Numbered from the stretch's first letter, positions 1 through 7,528 are shown. The stretch is 64,000 nt of DNA from Bacillota bacterium (GCA_023400235.1 JAEXFI010000035.1:120641-184640), one strand, 5' to 3'. Notes: generated from the letters alone by a model not told the origin. Numbers and translations are program-made.

Positions 1-370
1 CCGCAATTTGGTAATTTACAAGGTCAAGTCTATGAGTTATCATGTAAACATACAAGTGACTGGTGTATAAATCAATCCGGCTGTGAGGTGACTCCCGGCT
101 TTTGCAATAATTTTTACTCATTTTATATATACTCTCTTTCGATGCAGTAGCATATTCTGTTTCACAACCACCCACATATTTATTGAAAGATTATTTTACC
201 CCGAAACTGAACTGGGGTACAAAAGTTGGACAAGCTGAGGACAAAGTCAAACCAATATTTTGCATTTGTATTTTCTGTCTGACAGGAATGGTATTTCCTG
301 CGGATTTTAGGTGTTTGCCCTTTGGCTGATGTTTTATGTGTTTATGTAAATGTTTATTGTTTTATCAGAC
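1..370. other. Gene-free left end
   Basis: No convincing reading frame with a ribosome site is visible here. The stretch is AT-rich. Around 78-115 there is a weak CCGG...CCGG pairing followed by T-rich sequence that might end an upstream transcript, but it is not a clear terminator. The window edge prevents judging what lies upstream. Confidence 0.5.
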
Positions 371-400
371 TTGCGATATTATGATAGTTTTTTGCATAAT
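371..400 (+). promoter_or_regulatory. Candidate sigma-A promoter of the GH11 xylanase
   Basis: TTGCGA at 371-376 and CATAAT at 395-400 are separated by 18 bases. Initiation near 407 would give a leader of about 245 bases that contains the left arm of the 27-bp inverted repeat. This is pattern matching only; other AT-rich pairs in this region could serve instead. Confidence 0.4.
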
Positions 401-591
401 CTAAGTTCTGGTTAGCACTTCAATAATTTAACATTAAATCAATAATATTGCAGTTGTAACCTTGATTAATTTAGTTATTAAATTGTAATGACTTTAACAA
501 ATAAATTTGCTGATGCGGAGGTGAATACTGTTTGGGCGCAAAATAAAAGTGCGAATAAGTAATAAGGAGGGAGTTAGGAGCGCAATCACTA

Positions 592-618
592 AATATTCAA
601 GTAGTATGTAGGTAAGAG
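592..618 (+). repeat. Left arm of perfect 27-bp inverted repeat
   Basis: The arm begins AATATTCAAGTAGTATGTAG and is exactly reverse-complementary to 1408-1434. It lies after the putative promoter and about 20 bases before the GGAGG site of the xylanase gene. Identity stops at exactly 27 bases on both sides. It could be a recombination half-site or the 5' half of a long-range mRNA stem. Confidence 0.9.
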
Positions 619-652
619 ATTATTAAAATTTAAACATTTTAGGAGGAGTATT

Positions 653-1285
653 ATGTTTAAGAAAAAATTATTTGGGTTATTTTTGGCAGTTTCAATGAGT
701 TTAACCAGCTTGTTTGCTTTGCCATCATATGCAGCTACCGATTACTGGCAGAATTGGACTGATGGTGGTGGAACAGTTAGAGCTACCAATGGTTCTGGTG
801 GAAATTTCAGCGTTTCCTGGCAAAACTGTGGAAACTTTGTTGTTGGTAAAGGTTGGGGCACAGGAAATGCATCAAGAGTATGTAACTACAATGCCGGCCA
901 ATTTGCACCATCCGGAAATGGATATTTGACTTTCTACGGATGGACTAGAAACGCTCTTATAGAATATTATATTGTTGACAGCTGGGGAACTTACAGACCT
1001 ACTGGAACATACAAGGGTTCTGTATCCAGCGATGGCGGTACATATGATATATACACAACTCAAAGAGTTAATGCACCTTCTATTGACGGAACAAAGACCT
1101 TCACTCAGTACTGGAGTGTAAGACAGTCAAAGAGAGCAACAGGAAGCAACGTAGCAATTACATTCAGCAACCATGTTAATGCATGGAGAAGCAAGGGAAT
1201 GAATCTGGGCAGCAGTTGGTCATACCAGGCATTGTGTGTCGAAGGTTACCAGAGCAGCGGAAGCGCTAACGTAACTGTTTGGTAA
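653..1285 (+). CDS. Secreted GH11 endo-beta-1,4-xylanase, catalytic domain only
   Basis: Endo-xylanase expected to cut the xylan backbone outside the cell. The 210-residue product has a signal peptide (KKK, hydrophobic core, LPSYA, cleavage after about residue 27) and one GH11 beta-jelly-roll. The retaining pair is visible: nucleophile Glu104 in ALIEYYIVDSWG and acid/base Glu197 in CVEGYQSSGS. The protein stops right after the catalytic domain, with no CBM and no dockerin, so it is not a cellulosome subunit, unlike the enzymes of the 10.6-38.6 kb cluster. The start follows TAGGAGGAG. The gene stands alone, and its wobble bases look more A/T-rich than those of the hemicellulase cluster. It is flanked exactly by the 27-bp inverted repeat. 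The family call is firm; the mobility of the unit is inference. Confidence 0.95.
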   Translation: MFKKKLFGLFLAVSMSLTSLFALPSYAATDYWQNWTDGGGTVRATNGSGGNFSVSWQNCGNFVVGKGWGTGNASRVCNYNAGQFAPSGNGYLTFYGWTRNALIEYYIVDSWGTYRPTGTYKGSVSSDGGTYDIYTTQRVNAPSIDGTKTFTQYWSVRQSKRATGSNVAITFSNHVNAWRSKGMNLGSSWSYQALCVEGYQSSGSANVTVW

Positions 1286-1407
1286 TTAACACCTGCAGGC
1301 AGCAGCCTGAGGGGTAAGCCCTGTGAGGGAATAATTATTAGTTTTTAATTAATTAAGTATTATAAGATTTGTCGGTTTATAGCAGGCAGTCTTATGTAAT
1401 TCAAAAA

Positions 1408-1434
1408 CTCTTACCTACATACTACTTGAATATT
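1408..1434 (-). repeat. Right arm of perfect 27-bp inverted repeat
   Basis: This is the reverse complement of 592-618 with no mismatch, 123 bases past the xylanase stop codon. The two arms enclose 789 bases, essentially just the xylanase gene. No target duplication is visible outside the arms. Confidence 0.9.
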
Positions 1435-1437
1435 GAA

Positions 1438-1482
1438 TTCAGATAGGATAGTTGCCATAACTAAGGCACCATCCTATCTGAA
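1438..1482 (+). terminator. Stable stem-loop behind the xylanase
   Basis: TTCAGATAGGAT (1438-1449) pairs perfectly with ATCCTATCTGAA (1471-1482), with a further TGCC/GGCA stem inside the loop. It is a strong 3'-end or processing hairpin. No U-run follows, so intrinsic termination is uncertain; the stem may instead begin the leader of the next gene. Confidence 0.5.
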
Positions 1483-1499
1483 TAGCAACAGTCTCAATG

Positions 1500-1655
1500 C
1501 GCGGGGCCGTTTCCTTGGGGAAAACGGCCTACTGCAATGCAGAGTATTTAATTACCGGTGGCCTATTACTTCTCTTCTTAATAGTGGAGACTAAGGTTGA
1601 AATAAAGCAACTTTCAACCCTTTGAATTTATGTCCGCAAGCGGACAGGGGGATAA
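1500..1655 (+). promoter_or_regulatory. Structured leader of the SUMF1-like lipoprotein gene
   Basis: Successive hairpins are visible: GGCCGTTT (1505-1512) with AAACGGCC (1522-1529); GGTTGAAA with TTTCAACC near 1593-1620; and TGTCCGC-AA-GCGGACA near 1631-1646, which abuts the AGGGGG ribosome site. The last hairpin could control translation. I could not match the set to a riboswitch class I know. Confidence 0.4.
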
Positions 1656-1658
1656 AAA

Positions 1659-2495
1659 ATGAAAAAATTTTTGTTTTTAATTATAATAGCAGCTATGCTT
1701 ACAGTCACTGCCTGTTCACAGAAGGAAAAGGCCGAAGATAACTTTGTATTGGTCAAAGGTGGGGCTTTTGTGAACAACAAGTCCAATCTCTACGGAAAGA
1801 AAGTAAAAATATCTGACTTCTTCATGGGCAAATATGAAGTGACGCAGAAAGAGTGGAGCGAGGTTATGGGAAATAACCCCTCGGAATTCAAGGGGGAAAA
1901 CCTGCCGGTTGAAACGGTAAGCTGGTATGACTGTATAGAATACTGCAATAAGCGCAGTGCTAAGGAGAATCTGGAACCTTATTACATTATAGACAAAGAT
2001 ACTAAGGATCCTAATAATGCTAATGAGAGCGACGAAATAAAATGGACTGTAACCTTTAACCCTAAAGCTGACGGCTATCGCCTGCCTACAGAGGCGGAGT
2101 GGGAATATGCCGCCGGAGGAGGACAGAAGAGCAGGAGTTATACATATAGCGGCAGCGATAAAGCTGACGATGTTGCATGGTATTGGAGAAACTCCGGAGA
2201 TAAGTATTTAACAGGAGATTGGAGTTGGCCAAATATCGAAGGCAACAAAAATAAAACAAAACCCGTGGGTGAAAAAAAGCCTAACGAATTAGCTTTGTTT
2301 GATATGTCAGGCAATGTCAGGGAATGGTGCTGGGATTGGTATGGGGATGATTTGAACAGCAGCAGCGGAGCTGTCAGGGTTTGGAGAGGCGGAGGCTGGC
2401 TGGGCGACGATCAGGCCTGTGAGGCAACATACCGTGGTAACTATGAAGCTTACAGCAAGGGATACGACCAGGGATTTAGAGTATGCCACAACTAG
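1659..2495 (+). CDS. Lipoprotein of the SUMF1/FGE-sulfatase family
   Basis: The 278-residue product has a lipoprotein signal (hydrophobic stretch, then VTAC, lipid-bearing Cys19) and is expected on the outer face of the membrane. The rest is a formylglycine-generating-enzyme-like fold: KYEVTQKEW (about 58-66), PVETVSWYDCIEYCN (about 83-97), YRLPTEAEWEYAA (140-152), SGNVREWCWDW (217-227), RVWRGGGW (about 240-247) and a final GFRVC. True FGEs carry a paired active-site cysteine motif near the C-terminus. I do not see that spacing, so it may be a non-catalytic or divergent member rather than a sulfatase activator. It has a structured leader and a GGGGG ribosome site, and is convergent with the metallophosphoesterase gene. 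The substrate is unknown. Confidence 0.85.
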   Translation: MKKFLFLIIIAAMLTVTACSQKEKAEDNFVLVKGGAFVNNKSNLYGKKVKISDFFMGKYEVTQKEWSEVMGNNPSEFKGENLPVETVSWYDCIEYCNKRSAKENLEPYYIIDKDTKDPNNANESDEIKWTVTFNPKADGYRLPTEAEWEYAAGGGQKSRSYTYSGSDKADDVAWYWRNSGDKYLTGDWSWPNIEGNKNKTKPVGEKKPNELALFDMSGNVREWCWDWYGDDLNSSSGAVRVWRGGGWLGDDQACEATYRGNYEAYSKGYDQGFRVCHN

Positions 2496-2593
2496 GACAC
2501 AGTAAAGAGTTTTATTTAAAACCCAATTCAAAAGAATATGAAAAAACAGGAATCAAATAACAGTAACAAATTTCAGATGCAGTAACAGAAACA

Positions 2594-2645
2594 AATAACA
2601 GGGGTATTGCTTACATTCTTATGTGTAGGCCACATCCCTGTTATT
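2594..2645. terminator. Bidirectional terminator between convergent genes
   Basis: AATAACAGGG (2594-2603) pairs perfectly with CCCTGTTATT (2636-2645). T-rich sequence follows on the plus strand. It lies between the stop codons of the SUMF1-like and metallophosphoesterase genes and suits both directions. Confidence 0.7.
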
Positions 2646-2679
2646 TTACTCACAAATCCGCAATAGTTCTTCCTGAATG

Positions 2680-3945
2680 CTAATTTTTAACTATTGAAAG
2701 GCTGTCGACCTTTGTCATAGTATCTGTTCTGTAAGTATCAACTGAAAGACTGCTGCCATTAATACCTACATATGAAAAAGTTGGAACTTCCAACTGGGAG
2801 GTGACAGCAGCATAGCTTGCAGGAGGATTATTTATCTCGTAGTATTTGCTTCCTGATGCAGAGTTCAGTGTAAAGTAGACGGTGCCCGAAGGAGTTATCA
2901 GAGCGCCGTTTGCATTATAAGTCTGGGTTTTCTGGGGTACGTTGCCTTTCATAACATATGTCCTTGTGTAGGAATGGTCATGGCCTGTAATTACAATATC
3001 TACACCATAATTATCAAATATGGGATATAAAGAGTTTCTGAGATTTATTATTGAAGTCTCCAAGGCGTGGCTCCCCGAACCATATATATCCTGGTGGAAC
3101 ATTGCTATTTTCCATGTCACACCAGGGCTGGCTTCAACTGCTTTTTTAACAAAAGCCTCATGGGTGCTTCCATTGCTGTTGTTTGTATTAAGCACCATGA
3201 AGAGTGTGTTACCATAAGTGTAGTAGTAATCTGCAGAGCCAGGGGATGTAATCCCATAACTGCCGGAGAGGTTTGGAAGATTAAAATGGTAACTGTAGTT
3301 TGAGGCTCCGTTATCGTGGTTGCCCAGAGCGGGTGCAACTGGGAGGCTGGTTAGCTTTATCGGTGAGAAGAAGCCGTTGTATTGGGCTTCGCTGTTATTG
3401 GTATTAACCTCGTCTCCTGCTGTCATGATAAAGGCAGTATTGGGAAATTGGGCTGTTGCTGCTGCTATTGTATTATTCCAGCCGGCAGTATCTTCAGTCA
3501 GCTTGCCCGCACCAATCTGAGGGTCTCCGAAGGCAAGAAATCCAAACTGGGTATGGGAGCCAACAGTATAGAAATAATTTGAGGTCCAGTTACCTTTACC
3601 GTCTCCAATGCGGTATACATATTCTGAAGACGGATTTAGAGCAGTGGCGGTTGTCTTGTTGCTGTAAAAGCCTGAGGCTGCATTAGTTGATTGGCTGTAG
3701 AAGGAAATTGAAGAATTAACCGGAAAATCAGAACCGGACATTGAGGCTTTGGGTGCAACTTGCACGAGGCTTGAAGTTTTGGCAGTGGAGTACCAGGAAA
3801 AATTTAGCTCTGATATATTTTTTCCCGGAGTCAATGCAATATTCTGGGCATTATAAGTGGCTGCCCGTGCTGGTAGAAAGGTAAGTAAGATGACTAAAAC
3901 TACCGTAAGTGATTTAATGCCATATAATCTTCGATTTTTTTTCAT
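2680..3945 (-). CDS. Secreted metallophosphoesterase, purple-acid-phosphatase-like
   Basis: Two-metal phosphoesterase, probably exported. I place the start at the ATG at 3943-3945 because an AGGAGGG site precedes it; an in-frame start 18 codons upstream lacks one. The 421-residue product has a signal peptide ending near FLPARA (about residue 28), an N-terminal fibronectin-like domain of the purple acid phosphatase type (about 30-130), and a calcineurin-like core with GDPQIG (140-145), GDEVN (177-181), GNHDN (208-212), an FHQ at about 283 and GHDHSYTR (321-328). These are the metal-ligand motifs of the superfamily. A short C-terminal beta region follows. There is no dockerin. The natural substrate (phosphomonoester or nucleotide) cannot be read from sequence. 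Confidence 0.88.
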   Translation of the reverse strand: MKKNRRLYGIKSLTVVLVILLTFLPARAATYNAQNIALTPGKNISELNFSWYSTAKTSSLVQVAPKASMSGSDFPVNSSISFYSQSTNAASGFYSNKTTATALNPSSEYVYRIGDGKGNWTSNYFYTVGSHTQFGFLAFGDPQIGAGKLTEDTAGWNNTIAAATAQFPNTAFIMTAGDEVNTNNSEAQYNGFFSPIKLTSLPVAPALGNHDNGASNYSYHFNLPNLSGSYGITSPGSADYYYTYGNTLFMVLNTNNSNGSTHEAFVKKAVEASPGVTWKIAMFHQDIYGSGSHALETSIINLRNSLYPIFDNYGVDIVITGHDHSYTRTYVMKGNVPQKTQTYNANGALITPSGTVYFTLNSASGSKYYEINNPPASYAAVTSQLEVPTFSYVGINGSSLSVDTYRTDTMTKVDSLSIVKN

Positions 3946-4118
3946 AAATCCACCCTCCTGTGTATTAGAATTAAATGTAAAATAAGTAAATATTAGCATA
4001 AATATAACAGGAATATATTATGCTCTTATTAATCCCATGTAAATTCAATGTTATTAAGCAAAAACTATAAATCACTTTTTTTTTACATCACTCATATTAT
4101 TCTATATGGGGTGATGAT

Positions 4119-4280
4119 ATGGCTAAAAATGATGTGTTAGATGAGGCTGTTGAAATGCTTATAAGAAAAGTACTGGAGCAATCAGGGCGAAAAAGCACTG
4201 GTGCAGGCTTTTCTCTTGAAAATTCTTTGAAAGGGGAAAACAGCAATGGATTATCTTCCGCCGCTGGTACAAGCAAATAA
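4119..4280 (+). CDS. Small protein, 53 aa, overlapping a recombinase gene
   Basis: ATG at 4119 follows GGGGTGATG. The product begins MAKNDVLDEAVEMLIRKVLE, a predicted amphipathic helix, and ends in a Ser/Gly-rich tail. Its last 35 bases overlap the start of the recombinase gene in another frame, which suggests translational coupling. I do not recognise the family. A role as an accessory or directionality protein for the recombinase is only a guess from position. Confidence 0.5.
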   Translation: MAKNDVLDEAVEMLIRKVLEQSGRKSTGAGFSLENSLKGENSNGLSSAAGTSK

Positions 4281-5868
4281 TTTTAAAGAATTTGCTGATG
4301 TAAGAGAGACTTTGAAGGAAACCGGTCTTAGCGTGGGCGGATATATCAGAATTTCAACAAAAAAGGACAGCCAGCTGACATCTGTTGAAAATCAAAAAAA
4401 ATATATAGCTGAGTGGGCAAGCATAAATAAATATACAATATCGGATTTTTACATTGATGTTAGAACCGGTGCATACAGCTATCTGAGACATGAAATGTCC
4501 AGGCTGAAAGATGATATTTCCCAAGGCAGAATAAAAGGTGTTGTTTGCAAGGAAATTTCAAGAACATCTCGTGATATCATGGATATTATTGAATTAAAAA
4601 GAAGCCTGGCAGCACAAGGGGCTTTTTTCATTTCAATTAAAGAGGGTTATGACAGCAGGACGGATGATGATGAGTTCTTACTGGTAATTCATGCTGGGCT
4701 TGCACAAAAGGAAAGGAAGACAACCAGTTCCAGAGTCAAAATCACGCAGATGATTAAGGCAAATGAAGGAAAAACCAATGTTTCTAGACCTGCTCTTGGC
4801 TATAAACTGTCTGAAGACAGTCAGCATCTGGTTGTTAACATTGAGAAATCAGAGGTTTATGAATTAATTGTAAGCAAGTATCTTGAGGGCTGGGGCAGCA
4901 TGAAAATATGCAGACTGCTGAATTCCATGGGAGTCAAAACGAGCCGGGGAGGTGATAATTGGACAACCAATGGGGTTATGAATATTCTTACCAACCCCGT
5001 ATATCTGGGAATAAGCATGTATAATGTTACATTAACCGTAAGGGATGGTTCGGGGAAGGCAAAAAGGATGATAAGGCCCCGTGAACAGTGGATAGTGCGT
5101 GAAAATACCCATCCGGCTTTAATATCCGTTGAGAAGTTTGAACGTATTCAACAAATTATACAGGATAGAAGGGAAAAAGAAAAAAAGGAATGGAGCTGTA
5201 CCAGAAAATATTTGCTGTCCGGGTTACTTTATTGCGCTTCCTGCGGAAGTAAACTGTTTGGAGGTAAAATACCAAAAAATCAGGCGAGAAGCAAAATAAA
5301 GGAAGAGAGAACAGCACAGGACTATTACTTTTATTATTTTGACAGAAAAATTGACGGCATGTGCAAAAACAGAATATCTCATTTCAGGATGGAAATGGTG
5401 GATGAAATGGTAATGCAAGCTATACAGGGGCTATTTCTGCAGAATAATGTCATAGACGAGATAGTCAGGCGCAAAAGGTATATTTATGATTTAAGTCTGG
5501 AAAAGGAAAAGAAAGAATGTGAAGCTTTAAAAGACAGGCTTGAAAACATTAACTCTGCAATAAAAAAGCAGCAGTTGGCTTTTGAAGCAGAGGCAATTAC
5601 CCTGGAGGAGTATGGAAGCAGGATAGGTGAACTTAGAAGCCAAAGAACCGGAATGAACAGCAGGCTGCATCAGCTTGAGCAGAAGCTTCTGAGAGAGGAG
5701 GACACTGAAGAACGGTACATTGAGATAAGGGAGAAGGTCAAGAGCCTTATTCATAATATTGATGCTCTGGATTATGAATTTAAGGAGGAGTTGGTGAGAA
5801 AATTAATAAAAAAAGTAACAATATATGATGACTATACAATAAAATTACAATATACCTTTGAGGAGTAA
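4246..5868 (+). CDS. Large serine recombinase (resolvase/recombinase family)
   Basis: Site-specific recombinase of 540 residues. The N-terminal resolvase domain (about 30-165) has the catalytic serine in YIRIST (Ser37) and arginines in EISRTSRDI. A recombinase domain follows (about 185-290, with GWGSMKICRLLNSMGVKTSRGG). A zinc ribbon starts LLYCASCGSKLFGG with a later Cys at MCKNRIS. A long coiled coil (about 405-490) comes before the C-terminal region. This is the architecture of phage-type integrases and SpoIVCA-like recombinases. The start at 4246 follows GAAAGGGG and overlaps the 53-aa ORF. The gene is convergent with cotJB. It lies outside the sigK element, so its target is unknown; the flanking 10-bp repeats are candidate sites. 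Confidence 0.92.
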   Translation: MDYLPPLVQANNFKEFADVRETLKETGLSVGGYIRISTKKDSQLTSVENQKKYIAEWASINKYTISDFYIDVRTGAYSYLRHEMSRLKDDISQGRIKGVVCKEISRTSRDIMDIIELKRSLAAQGAFFISIKEGYDSRTDDDEFLLVIHAGLAQKERKTTSSRVKITQMIKANEGKTNVSRPALGYKLSEDSQHLVVNIEKSEVYELIVSKYLEGWGSMKICRLLNSMGVKTSRGGDNWTTNGVMNILTNPVYLGISMYNVTLTVRDGSGKAKRMIRPREQWIVRENTHPALISVEKFERIQQIIQDRREKEKKEWSCTRKYLLSGLLYCASCGSKLFGGKIPKNQARSKIKEERTAQDYYFYYFDRKIDGMCKNRISHFRMEMVDEMVMQAIQGLFLQNNVIDEIVRRKRYIYDLSLEKEKKECEALKDRLENINSAIKKQQLAFEAEAITLEEYGSRIGELRSQRTGMNSRLHQLEQKLLREEDTEERYIEIREKVKSLIHNIDALDYEFKEELVRKLIKKVTIYDDYTIKLQYTFEE

Positions 5869-6044
5869 ATTAAGTTGGGTAATATCAGCTCACTGCAGCT
5901 GTTACGTGTTGCGGGACCAGCTTGTAATTATAAAAACATGAAATCCGGTCCACCCAATTGAGATATAATCACTTTTGCCAACTTGGCATTTGGACGTGTT
6001 ATTTTTACCGGATACTGTAACTTTTTTTCATAAACCCACATTTA

Positions 6045-6497
6045 TCATCCCTCACTTCCTATTTCCCATGGCCAAGGATTATCTATCCACTTCCAAGAAG
6101 ATAAGTCATTTTCCATATGATCCATTGTAATGGGACCAAATCTTCTGGTGTATTCTGAGACCGCCTGGTGCTTTAATTCTCTGTATTGCTTGAAATAAGC
6201 CAGAGCTGTGCGGTCATTCGGATGTGTATCCAGGAACAGTCCCACTTCTACTAGTGCAAATTCATATGCCTGTACAAGCATCAGCATTTTGTCACGGTCA
6301 GACAGCTTAAGCATAGCATTTGTATTTGAGCCTGACAAAGCGTTTAAATTATTGGAATTGTCTAAATTGCTGTTCAAATTGCTGTTCAAATTGCTGTTCA
6401 AATTGCTGTTTAAATTGCTGTTCAAATTGCTGTTCAAAGTGTTGTTCAAATTGCTTGCCATGTAACTGTTGGAGTTGCCACTCATATTATTATTCAC
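6045..6497 (-). CDS. cotJB: Spore coat protein CotJB with an expanded Asn-Leu-Asn-Ser repeat
   Basis: Inner spore-coat protein of the CotJ group. The conserved part covers about residues 62-150: LSDRDKMLMLVQAYEFALVEVGLFLDTHPND, then LAYFKQYRELKHQAV and FGPITMDHMEND, ending in a Trp-rich WKWIDNPWPWE. The first 60 residues are unusual low-complexity sequence with about six copies of a four-residue NLNS/SNLN unit, encoded by a 12-bp tandem repeat. The start is GTG, overlapping the cotJA stop as GTGA, with GGAGG 10-12 bases upstream inside cotJA, which is classic translational coupling. Expression in the mother cell during sporulation is expected from the family. No cotJC follows; a convergent recombinase gene ends 176 bases away. 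Confidence 0.85.
   Translation of the reverse strand: MNNNMSGNSNSYMASNLNNTLNSNLNSNLNSNLNSNLNSNLNSNLDNSNNLNALSGSNTNAMLKLSDRDKMLMLVQAYEFALVEVGLFLDTHPNDRTALAYFKQYRELKHQAVSEYTRRFGPITMDHMENDLSSWKWIDNPWPWEIGSEG
6372..6445 (-). repeat. 12-bp in-frame tandem repeat in cotJB
   Basis: The plus-strand unit TTCAAATTGCTG is repeated about six times, mostly perfectly, with single-base variants near the right end (AAAGTGTTG). Each unit encodes four residues (Asn-Leu-Asn-Ser in rotation), so copy-number change keeps the frame. It is likely prone to slippage and variable between strains. Confidence 0.85.
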
Positions 6498-6694
6498 AGC
6501 CTTTTACCTCCTCCAATGAAGGGTTTATCCAGGCTGGGGAATAATGTTCCTCTATCCAGGCCTCCGAGGACCTCATAGGGTGTTTCCCATTCCTGCTCAG
6601 GAACATATGCCATTGCAACAACCATATTACTGCATTTTGATTTTCGATCGTACGAATCACTGTATTCACTGGATAGATTGTCTATTTCTGTCAT
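6494..6694 (-). CDS. cotJA: Spore coat-associated protein CotJA
   Basis: Short coat protein of 66 residues, the first gene of a cotJA-cotJB pair. The family signature is visible: AYVPEQEWETPYEV (about 29-42) and GTLFPSLDKPF (about 49-59). Residues 1-27 are a polar, poorly conserved N-terminus. The ATG at 6692-6694 is preceded by AGGAGA. The stop codon overlaps the cotJB start. In other endospore formers CotJA, CotJB and the catalase-like CotJC form one coat complex; only the first two are here. Confidence 0.9.
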   Translation of the reverse strand: MTEIDNLSSEYSDSYDRKSKCSNMVVAMAYVPEQEWETPYEVLGGLDRGTLFPSLDKPFIGGGKRL

Positions 6695-6880
6695 ATATAT
6701 CTCCTTTCCTAATCGTTATATGCTTATATAACAAGATATGAGTTTTAAATATGTTGGGTTACATAAAATTTGATATATTTAGGTTATCTATATAAAAATT
6801 CTTAATATCTTTTTACTAAAATATTACTTATTACTTTTCATATGTTATGATATAATTATTTTTGAAAGGAGGGGAGTCAA

Positions 6881-7264
6881 TTGGAAGATAAAATATACGA
6901 ACTTTTAAATCGCATGTATTCAGATTTGTCTGAAAAAATTGGTGATTTGGGTGGCAAGGTAGAAAGTATGGAAGGCAAGCTTGAAAGTATGGAAGGCAAG
7001 CTTGGAAGCATGGAAGGCAAGCTTGGAAGCATGGAAGGCAAGCTAGAAAACATGGAAGGCAAGCTTGGAAGCATGGAAGGCAGACTTGATAACATTGAAG
7101 CTGAGGTTGCCGATCTGAAAAAAGTAGTGCTCCGGATTGAAACCGATCACGGCAATAAGCTTGATGCTCTGTTTGACGGATATAAGCAGAATTCCGACAG
7201 GCTAGACCGTATAGAAGCTCAGGTATCCAGACAGGAAGAGTTTATTATTAAACGTGTAAAGTAG
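6881..7264 (+). CDS. Heptad-repeat coiled-coil protein
   Basis: Unknown function. The TTG start is preceded by a strong AAAGGAGGGGA site. The 127-residue product is almost entirely coiled coil. Residues about 21-70 are seven-residue units of the form SMEGKLG/ESMEGKL, repeated about seven times with only conservative changes, followed by DNIEAEVADLKKV. A C-terminal helical part (RIETDHGNKLDALFDGY, then RLDRIEAQVSRQEEF) is less repetitive. There is no signal peptide or membrane segment, so it should be cytoplasmic and oligomeric. The 21-bp DNA repeat keeps frame and heptad register. It is divergent from cotJA and lies upstream of sigK. A structural or scaffolding role is inference. Confidence 0.75.
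   Translation: MEDKIYELLNRMYSDLSEKIGDLGGKVESMEGKLESMEGKLGSMEGKLGSMEGKLENMEGKLGSMEGRLDNIEAEVADLKKVVLRIETDHGNKLDALFDGYKQNSDRLDRIEAQVSRQEEFIIKRVK
6960..7088 (+). repeat. 21-bp tandem repeat encoding coiled-coil heptads
   Basis: About six copies of a unit like AGCATGGAAGGCAAGCTTGG are arranged head to tail, several identical, with the last diverged. One unit equals exactly one heptad, so expansion or contraction would change coil length without breaking frame or register. Confidence 0.85.
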
Positions 7265-7435
7265 GTTTTTTCTAGCTGTTCTATCAGAGGTACAATATGG
7301 TAAAATGAATATATTAATCCTATTTGACATTAGTTAATAATAAAAGCTGGTGGGAGACTATATCATGAACCATATAACTATGGATTGGCATAACTTTTTT
7401 ATCTAAAATAATTATAAATATATTTATAAAGGACT

Positions 7436-7465
7436 GGCATCTTTTTGCAGCAGTGCTCATAGATT
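7436..7465 (+). promoter_or_regulatory. Candidate sigma-E promoter of sigK
   Basis: GGCATCTT (7436-7443), a 14-base spacer, then CATAGATT (7458-7465). This fits the mother-cell sigma-E consensus (about GKCATATT / CATACAAT), and sigma-E with SpoIIID drives sigK in Bacillus. Initiation near 7472 would give a leader of about 60 bases. It is a consensus match only. Confidence 0.5.
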
Positions 7466-7528
7466 AGAAAGGTACACTATTTTTGAGTTGTGAAAACTAT
7501 TGTTTTTATGACTCAAAACCAATAGGGG

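Larger units (their letters stand above)
4070..5976. mobile_element. Possible mini-element: small ORF plus serine recombinase between 10-bp direct repeats
   Basis: AATCACTTTT occurs at 4070-4079 and again in direct orientation at 5967-5976. The repeats bracket a 53-codon ORF and a complete large serine recombinase and nothing else. The size (1.9 kb) and gene content resemble the 2.1-kb recombinase module at 39.6-41.7 kb. The repeats are short and could be chance in AT-rich DNA. Confidence 0.35.

Noticed and set aside
653..1285. GH11 gene considered as part of the hemicellulase cluster
   Set aside because: It lacks dockerin and CBM6, is 10 kb away outside the sigK element, and differs in base use.
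1500..1655. Leader considered as a cyclic-di-GMP riboswitch
   Set aside because: The conserved core segments of both known classes are not present.
7435..7449. TGGCATCTTTTTGCA resembles a sigma-54 promoter upstream of sigK
   Set aside because: The GG-to-GC spacing is one base short of the strict sigma-54 rule, and the same bases form part of a better sigma-E match, expected for sigK.
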